The notes beneath the pieces were generated by a model that worked only from the letters and a program-made list of their open reading frames with translations, did no database searches and was not told the DNA's origin. From JARRPM01 sp963977485 (GTDB lineage: Bacteria > Pseudomonadota > Gammaproteobacteria > Pseudomonadales > Halieaceae), in NCBI GenBank assembly GCA_963977485.1, contig CAXBOW010000015.1:55893-119892 (forward strand): a DNA stretch of 64,000 bases. The letters run 5' to 3'. Positions 53,359-62,821 of this stretch are shown here, one piece after another; the first letter of the stretch is position 1; each line of letters opens with the position of its first letter. Both the position numbers and the translations under genes were made by a program.

Positions 53359-54570
53359 ATGAAAAAATGTATGCTCAATGCTCTGACGATTCGCCAATGG
53401 ATATGTAAAACCAGCTTGTTGCTGGGAATATTCTTTGCTTCGATTGCTGCGCAAGCGGGCCTCACCATAACCCCGGTTTTTATCGGCGGGACTGAGGCGA
53501 ACGACATATATGGTGGCGGCGACCTGGAAGAGATATTCGCTGTGGCCGCCGATGCGTGGGAAGATGTTTTCGCCAGCAGCGAGGACAACTGGGAAGTGAC
53601 AATTGAATTCGGCTGGGGCGATATCGGGAGCAGCTGGGGACAGGAATTTTTTCAGGCACAGGGCGGCAGCAATCCGGTACGCATAACACGATCCTTGATT
53701 TTATTCAAAAGCACCCCGCCTCCACCCGGCTTTTATGCCGACCCTACCCCACTGGACAACAGTGAGTTTCCGGTTCCAATTGTCACCAATGTTCCCGGCT
53801 ACCCCTCGTTAAATAATGGCCGCGCCTTCACCGGCGCAGCCGGAGAAGTCGGCCTTCGAATTGACCTGCTCACCATTGCAATACACGAGATCGGCCACGC
53901 GCTGGGGCTGGATGAGAACTACGTTGGAATCAAGAGCCTGGATGGCCCGGATTGTCAAAGCCCCTCACTGTGTTTCATGGAAATAACTGCCCCAAGGCCT
54001 CATGCCGGCCTGTTTGTGCAGCTGAACATGGGGCCACACCTGCAGGTAGACATTGCCGATGGCTTTTTCCCCCTTATGATTCCAGACCCGCAACCCGGCT
54101 TGAGGCAACTCATTAGTGACCTGGACATACTGACACTGCAACAGGTTGGCGCGGATTTACCGGCGCGAGTGACATTCGATGTCAGCACAATTTTCACCGA
54201 TGGCAACGAAGCGGATGTCGAAGTAAGGCTTCTTTGCAATACGGGCTTACCCCAGGTGCAGAGTGCGACCATTTCAGCAAGCCAGGGTGTGACCTTCACC
54301 GTAGAAGATTTCAATAATGGCGAGTTGGATTGCTCCATTCGTGAAAACGCGATACCCGGATACAAAGCGTCTTACTCGGATGAAGGCTCCGGTGACGGCC
54401 AGTGCCGCTACGCCGACCTGGTGTATGGTTTGCAGCGGACCTGCAATATCACCAACACACCCCAGGCGGTGGTTGCCAAAAGCGTCCCCACCTTGGGCCA
54501 GTACGGTGTAGCGATAATGGTAGTGCTGATGTTGGGTCTTGCCTATACCGGCTTGCGGCGGTTGTCCTGA
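53359..54570 (+). CDS. Matrixin-like zinc metalloprotease with IPTL-CTERM sorting tail
   Basis: 403 residues. Signal peptide about 15-32 (ending AAQAG). The zinc motif HEIGHALGLDEN is at about 177, but the third histidine expected in HExxHxxGxxH is replaced, so the third ligand is uncertain. A calcium/EF-type domain and paired-cysteine region follow. The C-terminal tail has VPTLGQYGVAIMVVLML and a final LRRLS, the IPTL-CTERM signal of exosortase-like sorting. It is probably exported and anchored or released at the cell surface. Confidence 0.8.
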   Translation: MKKCMLNALTIRQWICKTSLLLGIFFASIAAQAGLTITPVFIGGTEANDIYGGGDLEEIFAVAADAWEDVFASSEDNWEVTIEFGWGDIGSSWGQEFFQAQGGSNPVRITRSLILFKSTPPPPGFYADPTPLDNSEFPVPIVTNVPGYPSLNNGRAFTGAAGEVGLRIDLLTIAIHEIGHALGLDENYVGIKSLDGPDCQSPSLCFMEITAPRPHAGLFVQLNMGPHLQVDIADGFFPLMIPDPQPGLRQLISDLDILTLQQVGADLPARVTFDVSTIFTDGNEADVEVRLLCNTGLPQVQSATISASQGVTFTVEDFNNGELDCSIRENAIPGYKASYSDEGSGDGQCRYADLVYGLQRTCNITNTPQAVVAKSVPTLGQYGVAIMVVLMLGLAYTGLRRLS

Positions 54571-54612
54571 GCTGCCGGGAGTAGTGTCTACAGCAATGGG
54601 TTGCCTGACTTG

Positions 54613-55038
54613 TCAGGAGCGTGTTTTATGCCAGAAATTATGAAGCAAAATACGCGCCGGCGTTTCCTTGTATGATGAGCCACCCAATTTCTCATCAAGA
54701 ATATGCTGGCCGTTACTGTTGTCGACGGTTAAAGCGCGATCTTTAGTACAGTAAGCCATTGACCAATCAGAAAAATCTCTGGACTGGATGGGACGATGCA
54801 TCAACTCAATCAGACCCTTATGCATGGGGTCATCCTGTATTATCTTATATATCAAGCCAAGTTCATGAGCGGAACCTTCGATATACTGCATAAAATTCCC
54901 GCCTATAAAGAGTAATAGGCCTGAAATTTTATGCTCAAAATTTCTCTGCCTTGCTCTGGTCAACAAGTGTTCAAGTTTCTCATTTGATAACACGCCCACT
55001 GCTGAAGAGACATAAACTAAAGCATTCAAGTTTGACAC
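54613..55038 (-). CDS. BLUF-domain blue-light sensor
   Basis: 141 residues. Flavin-binding BLUF residues are present: Tyr9 in LVYVSS, Asn33 and Gln51 in GGNFMQYIEG, and the FSDWSMAY strand with the conserved Met. No output domain is fused, so it should act through a partner protein. The BLUF core fills about 1-95, with a short helical tail. Start ATG 55038. Confidence 0.92.
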   Translation of the reverse strand: MSNLNALVYVSSAVGVLSNEKLEHLLTRARQRNFEHKISGLLLFIGGNFMQYIEGSAHELGLIYKIIQDDPMHKGLIELMHRPIQSRDFSDWSMAYCTKDRALTVDNSNGQHILDEKLGGSSYKETPARILLHNFWHKTRS

Positions 55039-55263
55039 TGGATTTTCCTCCTGACTCTCTCCAGGCGAGAGATACTATTTTTTGAAGTGTCGAAGCAACA
55101 TGCCCTCTTGTGGTGAGGAGTGTGATTCTTTCACGTTTTACACCGTCATGATCATAAACCATATCCCTGTGAAATACGAAGCTTGATGTAAGCTGACACA
55201 ATGCATGCCGTATTCGCTGTGAAGCCACCGGAAGCCACCCGTGACAGCTACCTGCACAAGTAT

Positions 55264-55971
55264 CTATTTGCGATTTTTCATGGCCTCTTCCACCGTCAGT
55301 AACCTGCTGTGCCCCACCTCAAGCTCCCCCAGAGTAATATGCCCTACAGCCACTCTATGGAGCGCCAGCACTTCATTTTGAAAATGACCGAACATGCGTT
55401 TCACTTGATGATATTTGCCTTCAATCAGTGACAGTCTGGCGCTGAAATCGGAAAGTATCTCTAACGATGCAGCTTGGGTTGTAATATCTTCATACGAAAA
55501 ATAGATGCCCTCTTGAAACGCGGTAATGTACTCAGCACTCAATGGCTTGGACAAGGTAACTTCATAGATCTTAGCCAGTTTTGTCTCTGGCAAGCTGATT
55601 GTGCGCGACCATGTCCCATCGTTGGTCAATAACACGAGGCCTGTAGTATTAAAGTCCAGCCGCCCAACAATGTGTAACTCGCTCTTCTGAGGGTGCTGAA
55701 TAAGATCCAGCACAGTAGTGTGCTCGACGTCTTTGGTCGCGCTGACAACTCCCCGGGGTTTGTTCAGCATGATATAAACCGGATTATTATCTTGCAGGCA
55801 AGCACCATCCAAAACGACATGCGTGAATTCAGTGACTCTTTGTTGAACTGAATGGGCGACTTCTCCATCCAAAAGAATCCGTTTTTGTGCAATTAGAAGC
55901 CGTGTATCTGACAGCGAAAAAGCACTGTTCTGGCTAATAAAGCGGTCGAGTCGGCTGGTTCTGGATTTCAT
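55264..55971 (-). CDS. rsuA: RsuA-family 16S rRNA pseudouridine synthase
   Basis: 235 residues. N-terminal S4-like domain (RLDRFISQNSAFSLSDTR), then the catalytic domain with the aspartate in VGRLDFNTTGLVLLTNDG and the KYHQVKRMFG segment. RsuA makes pseudouridine 516 in 16S rRNA; RluB/RluE/RluF relatives are similar, so the exact site is not certain. Base composition is more AT-rich than the core genes. Confidence 0.85.
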   Translation of the reverse strand: MKSRTSRLDRFISQNSAFSLSDTRLLIAQKRILLDGEVAHSVQQRVTEFTHVVLDGACLQDNNPVYIMLNKPRGVVSATKDVEHTTVLDLIQHPQKSELHIVGRLDFNTTGLVLLTNDGTWSRTISLPETKLAKIYEVTLSKPLSAEYITAFQEGIYFSYEDITTQAASLEILSDFSARLSLIEGKYHQVKRMFGHFQNEVLALHRVAVGHITLGELEVGHSRLLTVEEAMKNRK

Positions 55972-56016
55972 GAAATGATTTTAATCACGGGGTGACGCAA
56001 GAAGATGCACACAGCA

Positions 56017-56817
56017 CTAATAACAAATCTGGACCAAATGCAGCCCTCGCGACCTGGCTTTGGCGCTAATCTTGTCATTTTTGTGTTGTGCCAGAGCTTC
56101 ACTGATATCACTCAAACTAAGCTGGTTGCGCCCCAGGGCAAATAAGGCACCGGTAATATACCGAACCATCTGTTTTAGAAAGCCGTTGCCGACGATCTTG
56201 AGATAGTAAATTGTATTGCCGAAGGTTGCGGCTTGAACTGGCAAGATTTCACAGCTAAAAACGGTGCGAATGGTTGAACTGATATTGGCGTCTCGCCTGG
56301 CAAAGCTATAAAAATCATGCTCGCCAATAAACAGCTTACACGCGCGTTTCATAAGGTCTATATCAAGTGGCGCGTTAGCTGTTGCTTTACCACTGGATGG
56401 GACATGCGCAACGATATCATTGAGGGCTGTGTTGTAGACGGGGTCCGTACAAAAATAATAATGGTACTCTTTGCTTTTGCTGTCTTTATTCGAATTGAAA
56501 TCTGCGGCACAGGGCTCGCATTGCAGGACACGAATATCCTCGGGTAATAGTGAATTCATGCCAAGCAGAAGTTTTGCTGATTCAACTGCTACAGGGATAG
56601 AGACTTTTACGACCTGGCCCTGTGCATGGACACCGGCATCGGTCCGACTTGCAGCGGCAATTGAACAGCTCTGATATTTGCAGATTTTCGTTAGCACCTG
56701 GTGAATACTTGCCTGGACCGTTGGCTTTTGTTCACTCGCACCAAGATCTTGCCAGCCGAAGTAGCGGGTGCCCTTGTATGAGATTACGAGACGATGGTGG
56801 TACTTTTTCGATATCAT
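56017..56817 (-). CDS. truA: TruA-family tRNA pseudouridine synthase
   Basis: 266 residues. The catalytic aspartate is in AASRTDAGVHAQGQ and KSKEYHYYF and NGFLKQMVR follow, all typical of TruA, which modifies tRNA positions 38-40. The usual genomic place of truA (near fimV/asd) is not this one, so this could be an additional paralogue. It overlaps the YkgJ-type gene upstream by one base. Confidence 0.85.
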   Translation of the reverse strand: MISKKYHHRLVISYKGTRYFGWQDLGASEQKPTVQASIHQVLTKICKYQSCSIAAASRTDAGVHAQGQVVKVSIPVAVESAKLLLGMNSLLPEDIRVLQCEPCAADFNSNKDSKSKEYHYYFCTDPVYNTALNDIVAHVPSSGKATANAPLDIDLMKRACKLFIGEHDFYSFARRDANISSTIRTVFSCEILPVQAATFGNTIYYLKIVGNGFLKQMVRYITGALFALGRNQLSLSDISEALAQHKNDKISAKARSRGLHLVQICY

Positions 56818-57140
56818 TATTTTAAAGCTACCACCTGTACGTCCCTTTCATTACGACACTCATATGACCCCATCTCGAATTCTCGGCAAATTAAAGGCCG
56901 ATTTTCATAAATGGAACACCGTAAAGTCTGCCGATCTAAAGCTGAACACCAGCCATCATCCAGGCGCAGCATGGTTTCGGCGCCCCATTTGTCTACCGAA
57001 ATATACTGATCCGGAACACCCGTGTCAGTGATAATCATGACCTCTAAACGACAGCAACTAGCCTGACAATTCGAACAGGATATTTCGGATGTTGATAATT
57101 TAGTAATACTGATACCTTCACATGTGGATTTGTTCCTCAA
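56817..57140 (-). CDS. YkgJ-family cysteine-cluster protein
   Basis: 107 residues. Cysteines in SCSNCQASCCRLEV at the N-terminus and CSALDRQTLRCSIYENRPLICREF in the middle match the CxxCxxxCC / RPxxCR pattern of proteins that bind zinc or iron. Its function is not established. Its stop overlaps the truA start. Confidence 0.8.
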   Translation of the reverse strand: MRNKSTCEGISITKLSTSEISCSNCQASCCRLEVMIITDTGVPDQYISVDKWGAETMLRLDDGWCSALDRQTLRCSIYENRPLICREFEMGSYECRNERDVQVVALK

Positions 57141-57216
57141 TCGCTGAGTCCTGTTGCAGTATTATCTGCCGCAATCCCTGCAGCTTTTCTTTTCGCCAAT
57201 CCGCAGGTTACCCAGA

Positions 57217-57666
57217 CTATTGCGGCTGACTATAGGGCCTTGAAAAAGTAAAGGACAACGCTGACGGCCCTTCTCTCTCCAATAGATCGAGTTTTTCTTT
57301 GCCGTCTTCTACAGTCGGAATATGGTCTTTTGGCACCCACCATAAAGCTTGATGCGAAATAACCATTTTTTTAAACCAGGCTTCACGATCCTGAATTAGC
57401 TCAACATGGGCTGACCTATAGACATAATTCTTAAGGGATTCGATATCAGCCCAGACGCTCATATTAATGAGTAGAAGCGGATCATCAAATACTCTGATTG
57501 CCGTTGCATCACCCTCGTCTGATTGCAATCTCCAGATGAAACCCGGAGAGATATCTGCCAATGCATTGATTTCATCCAGGCGAGCGACAAAACCAGACAT
57601 TATCTCGTCGGTCATCTCTGACCTTGCCAGGGCAATATTAATTTGAGCTATATGATAGTCAACCAT
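57217..57666 (-). CDS. DUF3291-type protein
   Basis: 149 residues from ATG 57666 (MVDYHIAQINIALARSE), with GAGGG seven bases upstream; the longer frame is not needed. Motifs FVARLDEINALADISPGF and NMSVW(A)DIESLKNYVYRSAHVEL are those of antibiotic-monooxygenase-like DUF3291 proteins. Function unknown. It follows the crotonase gene by ten bases. Confidence 0.75.
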   Translation of the reverse strand: MVDYHIAQINIALARSEMTDEIMSGFVARLDEINALADISPGFIWRLQSDEGDATAIRVFDDPLLLINMSVWADIESLKNYVYRSAHVELIQDREAWFKKMVISHQALWWVPKDHIPTVEDGKEKLDLLEREGPSALSFTFSRPYSQPQ

Positions 57667-57676
57667 TCCCCTGCCC

Positions 57677-58459
57677 TCAGCGCCCCTTGAACTTTGCGTT
57701 TCGACGCTCCACAAATGACTGTACACCCTCTTTCACATCCTCACTTGAAAATAGCGCTTTTTGGGTTGGCTCAAGGGCTGCTACTGCCGCGTCAAAGCCT
57801 TCTTCAACAAAGCGACGCGAAGATGCTTTGGTCGCCTGGACCGCCAACGGAGCGCCGGTAGCGATGAGTCCAGCGAGTTCGATCGCCCGATCGAGCTGGC
57901 GGCCAGCAGGGACTATCTCCTGAACCAGGCCTATGCGCTTGGCCTCTTCAGCGTCGAATTCATCCGAGGTGAGCAGGTGGTACATTGCATTGCCCCAGCC
58001 GCCGCGCTCTACAAACCGGATGGTGGCACCGCCGGTAGCCATGATCCCACGCTTGGGTTCCAACTGGGAGAAGCGGCAGTTATCGGCGGCAATGACGATG
58101 TCGCCGCCCAGTGCGAGCTCGATACCCACAGTGAACGTGATGCCATGAACGGCAGTTACGATGGGCTTACGGCAGGCGCGGCCCAGGCCGACGACATCGA
58201 TCTGGCTGCCATCGCCACTAACGCCCTGCTCCATTGAGCCCGTCCATTTCGGCAGATCCAGCCCGGCCGTGAAATGATCACCGTGACCAAAAAGAACGCC
58301 CACCCAAAGATTCTCATCCTCGTCGAGCTGGGTAAATGCTGCAGCCAATTGCTTGGCCATTGTGGGTGTGTAACCGTTGTATTTCTCCGGCCTATTCAAA
58401 CCCATGATCAGAATATGTCCACGAACCTCAGTAGTGATAGAACCTTCTTCGCTGCTCAT
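57677..58459 (-). CDS. Enoyl-CoA hydratase/isomerase family (crotonase) protein
   Basis: 260 residues. Oxyanion-hole segments FTAGLDLPKWT and HGITFTVGIELALGGDIVIA, and the LEPKRGIMATGGA catalytic loop, are present. The family converts acyl-CoA substrates; the usual catalytic glutamate pair is not fully conserved, so the reaction is open. Start ATG with AAGGAG upstream. Grouped with a DUF3291-type protein and a flavodoxin-fold reductase. Confidence 0.85.
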   Translation of the reverse strand: MSSEEGSITTEVRGHILIMGLNRPEKYNGYTPTMAKQLAAAFTQLDEDENLWVGVLFGHGDHFTAGLDLPKWTGSMEQGVSGDGSQIDVVGLGRACRKPIVTAVHGITFTVGIELALGGDIVIAADNCRFSQLEPKRGIMATGGATIRFVERGGWGNAMYHLLTSDEFDAEEAKRIGLVQEIVPAGRQLDRAIELAGLIATGAPLAVQATKASSRRFVEEGFDAAVAALEPTQKALFSSEDVKEGVQSFVERRNAKFKGR

Positions 58460-58558
58460 TTTTTTCTCTGCTCCTTATCGTTAGTTATTCAGGAGGCTAT
58501 ATAAATGCCTACGTATGCCGGCCCCGAGATCTGGCGGCTCAAAAGGTGTGACAGTTTA

Positions 58559-59281
58559 TTATCCGATTTTGCCATCCGGGTTCTCGAAGCCGAACCTCTC
58601 GCCAGCTTTCCACGCTTCGCGGTTATTACCTTCGTTCGAGATGCCTCCTGCCTCCTTGAGCATCCGCGCGAGATGCATACAATTCCAGGTCATGATGGTG
58701 GTATTTCGTTGGGTAAAGTCATTATCGAAGCCGACACGCACGCCGCCTTCCATCGCATCACCATAAGATGGCCCGGGCCCTGCCTCACCGATCCAACCGC
58801 AATCGGCCTGGGGCGGTATGGTATAACCCAGGTGGTTCAGCGTGAACCCGATAGTCATTGCTGTGTGCTTGATTCCGTCTTCGTTTCCAGTGATCGCGCA
58901 GCCCCCGACCTTACCGTAATAGACCGACTGCCCCTTGTCATTGAGATCGCCCGACATCGCGTATAGCCGTTCGATCAGTACCCGGCAGACCGAGCTCTCT
59001 TCCCCCAACCACAGCGGAGTACCGATAATAAGTATTTCAGCCGCTTTCACCTTCTCCCATATCGTAGGCCATTCATCCGTATCCCACCCGTGCGCTGTCA
59101 TATCGGGATACACACCTGGCGGAACGTTGTGTGCGGCCAGGTGCACATGCTCCACAGCAACGCCATTCTTCTTCATGAGCGATGCGGAGGCGTTGAGTAG
59201 CAGCCTCGTATGACTGTTCTCCGGCTTCTTCTCTAGCGAAGTGTTTATGAATAAGGCACTCAGATCATTGAATCCAGTCAT
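58559..59281 (-). CDS. Flavodoxin-fold NAD(P)H-dependent FMN reductase
   Basis: 240 residues. An FMN phosphate-binding loop LFINTSLEKKPENSHTR and the strand AEILIIGTPLWLGEESS are typical of NADPH-dependent FMN reductase-like proteins. The AMSGDLNDKGQ and KVGGCAITGNEDG segments complete the fold. Substrate unknown. First gene of the crotonase cluster. Confidence 0.82.
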   Translation of the reverse strand: MTGFNDLSALFINTSLEKKPENSHTRLLLNASASLMKKNGVAVEHVHLAAHNVPPGVYPDMTAHGWDTDEWPTIWEKVKAAEILIIGTPLWLGEESSVCRVLIERLYAMSGDLNDKGQSVYYGKVGGCAITGNEDGIKHTAMTIGFTLNHLGYTIPPQADCGWIGEAGPGPSYGDAMEGGVRVGFDNDFTQRNTTIMTWNCMHLARMLKEAGGISNEGNNREAWKAGERFGFENPDGKIG

Positions 59282-59472
59282 GGTATATCCCCGGTTAAAT
59301 TAGAGTGGTCGGCTCGCACGCGAAATAGCGCTCAAAGAGGCGGTGGATGGCGCCCGGCTGCGCTTTCTTGCTGTACAGATTTCCCGCCACCAAAACCCTA
59401 TATTTTCTCTGCTCTCAAACTAATGCCCCGGGTATTCCAGGGATAGTTAACCCAATTCATACCTTGGTAGAG

Positions 59473-59839
59473 TCAAATAAGTAAATTGACCCCCGAACTT
59501 TCGGTACGATACACATTGATTTGCTCGCGCAGCTGTAATGTCACTGATCTGGCTGCATCTGCGAAATCTTCTCCGTCACTGGCATACAGTACTGCCTTTT
59601 CAGCAGTGCTGCCAATATCCCCGCGGTTTGCATCCGGAATAACCGTGGCGTCAATGATTTCTCTATTGAAATCGAATATCGCGTTACTTCCCCGACCCCT
59701 GAAACCAATGGGAATTCTCCAGGAGTCGGCGAATGTATTGCTTGCCAAACCCTTTGCCTTGAATTTTTGGGAGGATATACAGGTTTTCTATTTCGGTTCC
59801 GCCGCCGGATTCAGATAGAGCAGCATATCCTCTTTTCAT
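59473..59839 (-). pseudogene. Decayed GNAT acetyltransferase region
   Basis: A 51-residue frame (59684-59839) reads TEIENLYILPKIQGKGFGKQ, the acetyl-CoA-binding motif A of GNAT enzymes, and then stops. A second frame (59473-59748), shifted, continues with NREIIDATVIPDANRGDI and more protein-like sequence. Neither makes a complete GNAT protein, so one or two frameshifts or a truncation are likely. A GGAG site precedes the short ATG, so a residual peptide could still be made. Confidence 0.5.
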
Positions 59840-59964
59840 CGTCGCTTCTCCGCAGCAGGGCATGAAGGGCGCTCTGGGGATAGAAAAGCAATATGCTACA
59901 CTTATCCCTTTTTTCTGGGGTAACTGATGTTGACAGGTTTGATGTCTTATCTTAGCGACCGGTG

Positions 59965-62007
59965 ATGGGTCAGCATACAGAAAGTTCATTCCGATCTGAT
60001 ATTCAGGGTATGCGAGCAATTGCTGTCGCGGTTGTCCTGCTGGCCCATGCCAATGTTCCTGGTTTCTCAGGTGGCTTCGTGGGCGTAGATGTATTTTTCG
60101 TAATCTCCGGCTTCCTCATAACCGGATTGTTAATTACAGAGCGCCAGGAAACAGGGGCGATACACTACTTCAGATTTCTAGCTCGTCGGCTCCGGCGCCT
60201 CTTTCCAGCACTGCTCGTGATGCTGGTAGTTGTGCAAGTGCTTTCGCGGGTTTTTTTATCAACCTACGAAGCACTAATGCAAACGGGCTCACTCATCTAT
60301 GCGGCAACGTGGACTAGTAATTTCTACTTCACCTTTGCGGAATTCAATTACTTCGCAGTGTTGCAGGCCAAAGACTTCTACCTTCACACCTGGTCACTAG
60401 GAATAGAGGAGCAATTCTATCTGCTATGGCCCGGGCTGGTTGTTCTTTCCTTTGCGATGGCCGGCGCAAACTCAAACTGGAAAAGAACCTCCAGATACAT
60501 TCTCGCTGTGATCTCGATAGTATTCATCGGCAGCCTGGGGCTCTCGCTCTACTGGGCAAAACAAAGCCCGCTACTGTCTTTCTATATGATGCCGAGCCGG
60601 GGCTGGCAGTTTGCTCTAGGCGCAAGCGTTTTCCTTTACCTGCACAATACCCGAATTGAGCGCCATATTGGCTCGGCCTTTTTCCGCTCAGATAGTGCTA
60701 ACCAAATCATCGGGGCGCTCGGCCTGCTGATGATATTGGGCAGCACGTTCTTCCTGCATGCGGAACTTGTCTATCCAGGTTATTTCGCGCTCATACCTTC
60801 AATCGGCACGGCGCTGCTGTTGCTCGCGGGAGCTGGTGCGCAGCCTTCTTTGGTGAACAAATCTCTAGCGGGCACAGCTTTCGTGTGGCTCGGCGATCGC
60901 TCTTATTCCGTGTACCTGTGGCACTGGCCAGTGTTATTACTTGGCAGTGCCTACGGCCTGTCTGACAGTCTTTTTGGGATGACGTTATTAGTATGTATCT
61001 CTGTAGTCATTGCGATGCTGAGCTATCAACTGATAGAAAGGCCATTCTGGAAGGGTCGATTCAGCAAGGCATCGCCCCGGGCTGTGGCCTTGATATCGGC
61101 ACTTGCAGTGGTGTCGCTAGTTGGCACCTCACATAAGCTAGTCGCGGACATTTTCACAGGTATCAGATCGCCTCTATATGACTATGCTGGTGAGGCTCGT
61201 ATTGATAGTTCAGGTCTTTTTCTCGCGGGACCTGAATGCGATAGCTGGCATTTTGATGCCGAGGTCAAGCCTTGTAGCGTAGGTGATCCCGACGCAACGC
61301 ACACGGTTGTGCTAATTGGTGATAGCGTAGGCGCACGCTGGGCTCCTGTGTTGCATGAGATTTATTCAGCTTCAGATTGGCGCCTTGTGGTTTTGACAAA
61401 GTCAGCCTGTGCGATTGTGGACGTGGATTACTTCTATCAGCCCGCACGCGGTTTGTACAATGTATGTACAAAATGGCGCGCAGCAAGCATAGAATACATA
61501 GCAGACCTCAAGCCTGATATCGTGTTTGTTGGGAGTTCCGCATATTATACCTTTTCAGAATCACAGTGGATTGAGGGTACAAAATCGGTGATTGCCAAAC
61601 TCTCCGCCGCTTCTGGGAACGTGGTGATCTTTCCCGGCACTCCGGCGCTGAGCTTCGATGGCCCAAGCTGCATCAGGGAGCCTTATCGCTTTACTAAGCG
61701 GTTGCATGACAGCGAATACATGTGCGAAGAAAAATTAGCCAGTTCCGCGAGTAAGGATGTTGCTGGATATCTGGAGCAAGCAGTGCGAGGCATTTCTAAT
61801 GCTCATATATTGAACCTGAATAACCTTGTTTGCCCGGGCCAGCGCTGCGCTGCGCGAACCAGGGAAGGGGTGACTGTTTATAGTGACAACATCCACCTGA
61901 CTGCATCTTTCGTACTCACGATGAAACCGGAGATTCGTAATCGGCTTGATGTAATTGGGATAGAGCCATCTTTATTGGAAGAAACAGGGAAAGGTAAGCG
62001 AGGTTGA
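59965..62007 (+). CDS. Acyltransferase-3 (OafA/YrhL) family protein with SGNH-like C-terminus
   Basis: 680 residues from ATG 59965 (GTG three bases earlier is possible). Residues about 10-380 hold ten membrane helices with RSDIQGMRAIAVAVVLLAH, FVGVDVFFVISGFLITG, LRRLFPALL and HTWSLGIEEQFYLLWP, the acyltransferase-3 signature. The C-terminal periplasmic part has GDSVGARWAPVL, an SGNH-hydrolase-like block, and DNIHLT near the end. Such proteins O-acetylate surface polysaccharides. Confidence 0.9.
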   Translation: MGQHTESSFRSDIQGMRAIAVAVVLLAHANVPGFSGGFVGVDVFFVISGFLITGLLITERQETGAIHYFRFLARRLRRLFPALLVMLVVVQVLSRVFLSTYEALMQTGSLIYAATWTSNFYFTFAEFNYFAVLQAKDFYLHTWSLGIEEQFYLLWPGLVVLSFAMAGANSNWKRTSRYILAVISIVFIGSLGLSLYWAKQSPLLSFYMMPSRGWQFALGASVFLYLHNTRIERHIGSAFFRSDSANQIIGALGLLMILGSTFFLHAELVYPGYFALIPSIGTALLLLAGAGAQPSLVNKSLAGTAFVWLGDRSYSVYLWHWPVLLLGSAYGLSDSLFGMTLLVCISVVIAMLSYQLIERPFWKGRFSKASPRAVALISALAVVSLVGTSHKLVADIFTGIRSPLYDYAGEARIDSSGLFLAGPECDSWHFDAEVKPCSVGDPDATHTVVLIGDSVGARWAPVLHEIYSASDWRLVVLTKSACAIVDVDYFYQPARGLYNVCTKWRAASIEYIADLKPDIVFVGSSAYYTFSESQWIEGTKSVIAKLSAASGNVVIFPGTPALSFDGPSCIREPYRFTKRLHDSEYMCEEKLASSASKDVAGYLEQAVRGISNAHILNLNNLVCPGQRCAARTREGVTVYSDNIHLTASFVLTMKPEIRNRLDVIGIEPSLLEETGKGKRG

Positions 62008-62128
62008 GACTGTTCTGAGTGGCCCTGGCTTTTCTTGGACCGGTATGAGTCCTTGCCGGTTTCCAGAATCTCGCAATGATGAGTTGCTCTGTAATTTCTC
62101 GAATATCCCAAATAAGCACGTAGCAGGC

Positions 62129-62177
62129 TTCCACAACAAGATGGGAATGATTTCGAGAAGGGCTTATGGTTTTAGAA
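62129..62177. repeat. Direct repeat copy 1 (about 49 bp)
   Basis: Begins TTCCACAACAAGATGGGAAT and continues with TGATTTCGAGAAGGGCTTAT to the end; about 90 percent identical to 62822-62871. It lies just downstream of the VPLPA-CTERM gene. Confidence 0.75.
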
Positions 62178-62184
62178 ATAGAGC

Positions 62185-62718
62185 CTATTTTTTCGCCCTG
62201 ATCATGCCAAGCAGGCCTAGCAGCCCGGCGCCGAACAGCCACGCAGTCGCTGGAGTCGGGACCACCGTGGACGCGATGATGTTGTCGATTTGAGTCGGGG
62301 TTCCCGGCACCAGGAATTCGACCCGCAGCAGGTTTTGCCAGGTGTCGTCCAGCTCGAGGGTTGACCAGCTCCCGCCATATTCCAGGTTGGTCTGTACGGT
62401 TCCGCCCCCTGCAAGGTAGCCGGTCAGGTCTATGCCCCCCACTGTGTAGTAGCCGGCCGAGTCGAAGCTGCTGAGAGAGAACGCGGCACCGGAAATACTT
62501 TCCATGGTGATGGCTTTCATGCCGTTGACCAGGGCCAGAGTGGTGTCGCTGGGCGTGACGTAATAACTAACGTCGAAGCAGCAGTCGGCGATGAAACGAA
62601 AGTCACCGCTTTCAAGTTCGGTAAGATCCTCCATGGTCGATACGTCTTGGAAATCGATGATTCCTGCGTGTGTCGGGTCAAAGGCCAGCAGGGCGGCGAG
62701 GGCTATGAGGTAACGCAT
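62185..62718 (-). CDS. Exported protein with VPLPA-CTERM sorting signal
   Basis: 177 residues. Short signal peptide (about 1-18, ending THAG), a small beta-rich domain with a Cys-Cys pair (IADCCFDVSYY), then the tail VVPTPATAWLFGAGLLGLLG and final RAKK, the VPLPA-CTERM pattern recognised by exosortase-type enzymes. Likely a matrix or envelope protein tied to polysaccharide. Flanked by the two 49-bp repeats. Confidence 0.8.
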   Translation of the reverse strand: MRYLIALAALLAFDPTHAGIIDFQDVSTMEDLTELESGDFRFIADCCFDVSYYVTPSDTTLALVNGMKAITMESISGAAFSLSSFDSAGYYTVGGIDLTGYLAGGGTVQTNLEYGGSWSTLELDDTWQNLLRVEFLVPGTPTQIDNIIASTVVPTPATAWLFGAGLLGLLGMIRAKK

Positions 62719-62821
62719 CGGGCAGCTCTTCTGTTTGTGGTGGACTGTAGATTGAGTTTAGTTGCGGCGGAGGCGGCAGACAAATCAAGAAAACGTATAG
62801 GCATTATCAGCCAAGCTGAAG

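Noticed and set aside
54980..55228. 82-codon minus-strand frame upstream of the BLUF gene
   Set aside because: It has some protein-like stretches but overlaps the BLUF start by 59 bases, has no clear ribosome binding site and matches nothing I know; possibly a remnant.
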